Shown here: piece by piece, positions 43,905-64,000 of the stretch | How positions within the stretch are numbered: the first letter of the stretch is position 1 | How the letters are laid out: each line of letters begins with the position of its first letter | Assembly: GCA_023053685.1 (NCBI GenBank) | Contig: JALIGW010000021.1 | Span: forward strand, 15,091,647 to 15,155,646 | Direction: 5' to 3' | Source of the DNA: Diadophis punctatus similis | Taxonomy: Eukaryota > Chordata > Lepidosauria > Squamata > Dipsadidae | DNA length: 64,000 bases | Translations under genes and position numbers: made by a program | The notes under the pieces: generated by a model | What the model was told of the DNA's origin: nothing | Databases searched by the model: none | What the model saw: the letters and a program-made list of their open reading frames with translations, nothing else

Positions 43905-46900
43905 TAGATATAAAATCTTAAAAGATTCACTCATAAATTAAAGGCAGGAGTGACAATAAATTATGTTTAACTTTTTATTTTTATTTTGGGGCCAGGTAAG
44001 CAAAAACAGAGTAAGTTTTCCTTCCTTTTTTTGTTTCACATCTTCTAAAATGTTCAAAAGCAATACAGAAGCTGTAAGACGCAGAACTGGGAAAATGTTC
44101 CCCAAAATGTCACAATTTACAAGCTTCTTGACTGCAACGTGGACAAGAATAAAGGTTGAAAGAAACATTCAAGTTTTCAAGCCCTGGCTTTAAAATTATA
44201 TAAGAAATATACCTTTGTAAAAAAATTTCATAAATATATTATATATGAATATATAATATATTTCAGGTAATAAATGAAGCTGGAAGAGTGATTTTCAAAT
44301 GCTTGGGATGTACAAAACAGGCATTGTAAGAAAATAGCGCATTTTTTTATTCCACCCCCAAAAGTATGTGCCTATAGAAATCTATTTTAAAAAAACCTTT
44401 TCGAAACTTCATTTCTATAAAGTAACTGTTTTGAAACCATCTTGTAATATTGCAAAAATATGCTGAATATTGATTTGGAATGGTGTCATCTAATGTGTGT
44501 GAATGAACCCAATTGATGCCAGTCCTTTCCGGTAAACCAGATAAAAAATTCAGCTAAAGGAGCTAATTCTGTTTTACTGTAAAGTTATATTAACAGCGTC
44601 TTGCAAGTCTGAAGGCACAAATTTCCCACCTGCAGTTTTAACCGCCTGATCAGTTAAGGCGAACCTTTCCGAAGTTTATTTCTCTAACCGTTTGGGAGCA
44701 ATTTCCAGGCAAGAAGCTATTATTTATTACTTACTTATTTATTTATTAAATTTCTGTGCTGCCCATTCTCCCCGTAAGGTGACTCTGGGTGGATAACAGA
44801 TTATAAAAAAAGATCAATAGAAATTAAAATATTAAAACTATGCCAATTATAAAGTTTAAAACTACACACACTTCCCGCGGAGATTCTCAGTCATCCAGGT
44901 CATGTTTGTCTCAAAAGTTGCTTTTGAGTTGCTGGAGTTTATTTTTCCTTGAAGACGTTTGCTTCTCATCCAAGAAGCTCCTTCAGGAACTCAAGAAGCT
45001 TCTTAGATGAGAAGTGAAACACCTTCAAGGAAAAACAAAGTCCAGTTGCCTTTTGAAATACCACCTTTGGGATATACAAACGTCCCCCAGGACATCTGTC
45101 CATTCCATTACAAATGGGGCTCATCTTCCTTAGTAAAATTGCTGATATGTAAAATGGCTACAAGGTAGGTTCTTGCGCCCAACTTCCTCCTTAATCCGAG
45201 TTCCAGAACTAGAACCCTGGTCTTACTCCGTTTTATATATCCCTGTTTTTTACTTCCTTATCCAACAGGTATGCCCTTGGTCCAGTCGGTCCATCGCTTT
45301 GGGGTCAGCTCTGGACCTGATGGGTTCCATGAAGTCGTCTTCAAAATCGATTCGTAGCAGAATCACCATCTTCCGTTCACTTGTGGTGGTTCTGCAGTCC
45401 TTGGAGGACATCCATTTCCTTGCGCAGGGGAACGTCTGCCTCCTTGCTTTGAGACCTAAGCTGGCCACTACATGCCCACCCACCCAAATTAAAGGCTCAA
45501 CCTCTTGATCCTGGAATCTGTTTTCCTGTTTCCATGAGCTACTGGGGAAAACAATTCTTTGCGAAGTTGCTGACTTGCTTCCATTTCATTTTCACAAGTC
45601 TGGGGGCTTTTCAGTGCAAGAAAGGAATGTTGGAGAGGAAGCTGGGAAGCTTACCGTGGACTTCCGTGCTTTTGTTGATTTTTCAGTGTTTAACGATGAG
45701 CTTCCCACTCCACAGCAACCTCTCAGATTGGAATTTAGCAAGCTACCCAACGCACATCAACAGATGGAATGAAAAAATGCGGAGGGGAGCTGTGGATGCT
45801 CTCCTCTTAATGAATGTGAAACAGGGCGGGGGGGCTTTTTGACCAGTGATAGATCAGGAAGTTGGGAATTGATTAGATTATGTCCTTTGGATTCTCCTAA
45901 GGGTCAACCAGAGGAAAAGACAGGAGGGGCCCCTGCATTTTCATGTTTTGGGACCAGCAGGAATGAAAATCAGCCTTCCGTTTCAAATTGTTATGTGAGG
46001 CACTGGAACTGCTCCTGAGGAATCTAAAAAAAATCTTGCAACAACTCTTTAAAATGCTATCAAGAGAGGTTTGACTGACCTATCCACAAAACCTAGCATT
46101 TTCCCAAGCAACATGTGAGGTTCGAAGTCTATCTACAATCGTCAGAACTTTCTCTGCATATATTTTGAGATATTATTTTGTTTGGATCCTTTTCTCTACC
46201 GTAAAAAAATGCGAATTGGAGCACACACATGTAGTGGACTAATCATTTGCAGTCAACATTCAGCTCTGCCACATATTTGATATTTTTTCAACCATGAAGA
46301 ACACCTTCATTCAAAGAAAGAAAAAACCTGGGGGGAAAATCCCTCCATCTTAATGCACAGAGGCAAAAGTGATGAAAGATTTCTTAGCTGTCACAGAGAT
46401 GGAAAAAGGATTATTTTGGCTGTCAAATGTTTGGATTTAATGTTAACATATTACAGAATGCATGTCCTGATAATTGTTGCAACTCAGGAAAAGCAGTATT
46501 TTTTTGTTTTTTTATAAAGAAAAATTAGTATTAAAGTAATGTGTTGAAGGACTATACATTTTTCTAAGATTTCTCAGGAATTCAGAAAAACAATCTTGAA
46601 TAATCTTCCTCTATTTTTAATAAGTTAAAATCCTTGAATCTGATGAAAAAATTAAATGTATACATTAATGAACATATGTTAATATCTATAAATAATTTTA
46701 CAAATATACATGTTAAAATATAATTTTTTTAAAACAAAACAAGTTGACAAGATAAAAGAAAACCTTTGCCTAAATCAGTATGTCCTACTCTGGAAGAATT
46801 CTTAACTGGAATAAATTCTTCTTCAGTCTTGTCAGCCATGTTAATATCAAAGATATTATATACACACAAGAGCTATTTATAGATATATGCACAATTGTAG

Positions 46901-46955
46901 GAAATAAAACTTTGTGATTCGTTGAAAGGTGTTTGACTTTGGGGTACCCGTAATA

Positions 46956-46986
<31 letters not shown>

Positions 46987-47839
46987 CTCTCCAAGTGTTT
47001 GATAATAGATTTCTGGGGAAAATTTATGGACCTCCGTTACAAATATATTTAAACTTTATCTAAAAAAAACTCACCCAGAAAATAGCTAAATAAATGTAGC
47101 AAATAGCAGAATTTCGGTTTGATGCACATTACAGTTCATAGAAACCCCCTGGAAAAGTTAGCCAAAGTCACTGCTACATGCTCATTAACAAACGACACAC
47201 ACGCACACCCCAACACACACACAATTTTCTAGAGCTTGCAACACCTCCAGGCCTTCACGTCTCATCTTGCCTGCACACACTCACTTATCCAGCCATTAGT
47301 GCAAGAGGCGGTGTACTTCCCACCGTGAGAAAAGTGAAGGCAACTTTGAAAGAGGTTTAACGCTTTCGAGAGTGATTAACTCCTCAGAATGGCTTTGAAA
47401 GCATCCTTAAGTAGATGGCGACATTTTATATTTATTAAATATAAAACCAGTACTTACTTAAGATTCCCTGCAGGCAGCGTGGCTGCGGAGCCCTACCAAA
47501 GGAGAGTCGTGTATGTATTGCACAACGGCAACGTTTCCTACATTCTTTGCACATGGGGTTGTTTGTTTGTTTGTTTTTTTGTCATTTTCCCACCCACTCC
47601 TAGAATTTTCAGGCACAGAAAACGGACTCAAAGGCTGGAGGTGCCCCATCCTCTCCTTTGCCTTTCAAGGTTTCTGGGGGTTTGACAAGAAAAGTAGGAA
47701 GAAAGTACGTTCGGTGTGCCGCAGCAACGCAGGCCTCCGTGCCGTGGAGCAGAACGACGCCTCTTCCTGCTCAGGATCTCGTTCCGGAGTTCCCCTCAGA
47801 CATACATTCACGAATCTCGGTTTTGAGGCTCAGTGTCTG
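43905..47839 (-). other. Region downstream of FGFR3, possibly including its 3' UTR
   Basis: AT-rich, largely unique sequence following the FGFR3 stop. Minus-strand AATAAA motifs occur (for example near 47430 and 43975), but none can be chosen from sequence alone. Interruptions: LINE/SINE tail at about 44720-44870, Penelope fragment 44875-45075, CTCTTT run 46956-46993. Confidence 0.4.
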
Positions 47840-63998
<16,159 letters not shown>

Positions 63999-64000
63999 AG

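Noticed and set aside
43905..47430. A defined FGFR3 poly(A) site
   Set aside because: Several minus-strand AATAAA motifs exist and the sequence alone does not distinguish them.

Overview
The window is vertebrate nuclear DNA, most likely from a squamate reptile and probably a snake. Genes are split into short exons with GT-AG introns. The spacers are full of L1, CR1-like and L2-like LINEs, a Penelope-like retroelement with a GIY-YIG module, a BovB/Sauria-type tail, tRNA-derived SINEs, and many short DNA transposons flanked by TA or 8-bp target duplications. The species call is an inference from this repeat mix; the gene calls rest on residue-level matches recalled from known families.

Three conserved genes of the SLBP-TACC3-FGFR3 neighbourhood (human 4p16.3) are present. 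SLBP (histone stem-loop binding protein) is on the minus strand. Exon 1 lies at 15171-15217 in a CpG-rich promoter, exon 3 at 5654-5758, and later exons run off the left edge. TACC3 (mitotic spindle coiled-coil protein) is complete on the plus strand. Its non-coding exon 1 ends at 19562 and fifteen coding exons span 21482-34478, joining in frame to 750 codons. FGFR3 is on the minus strand. It is present from the IIIa immunoglobulin exon (63735-63925) to the stop codon at 47840, with both alternative IIIb and IIIc exons, the transmembrane exon and a complete tyrosine kinase; its 5' exons lie beyond 64000.

The most unusual feature is at 6061-10840. What looks like a 340-360 bp satellite is SLBP exon 2 with its flanking intron, present in 14 tandem copies. 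Every copy keeps an open frame, an AG acceptor and a GTGGGT donor. Exon copies are 126 bp (5 copies) or 108 bp (9 copies), both multiples of three, and have the same phase on each side. Exon 1 ends in AG, each copy starts with one base and ends in AG, and exon 3 starts with T, so any number of copies can be spliced without a frameshift. With all copies included the protein would carry about 534 residues from this exon instead of about 42. The array contains a 2066-bp higher-order duplication (copies 2-7 repeated as 8-13), and each unit ends in a fragment of a TA-flanked MITE, which points to how it expanded.

Region by region: 1-5400, L1 element in an SLBP intron; 5400-10840, SLBP exon 3 and the exon-2 array; 10834-14500, MITE pieces and an L2-like LINE split by a hAT-type insertion; 14900-15700, SLBP promoter and exon 1; 15960-18780, SINE, LINE tail and a Penelope-like element split by another DNA element; 19180-35040, TACC3 with its promoter and 3' UTR; 35040-47840, repeat-rich interval between converging genes; 47840-64000, FGFR3 with expanded purine/pyrimidine tracts in its introns. 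TMEM129, which lies between SLBP and TACC3 in human, was not found, and FGFR3 is inverted relative to TACC3 compared with human.
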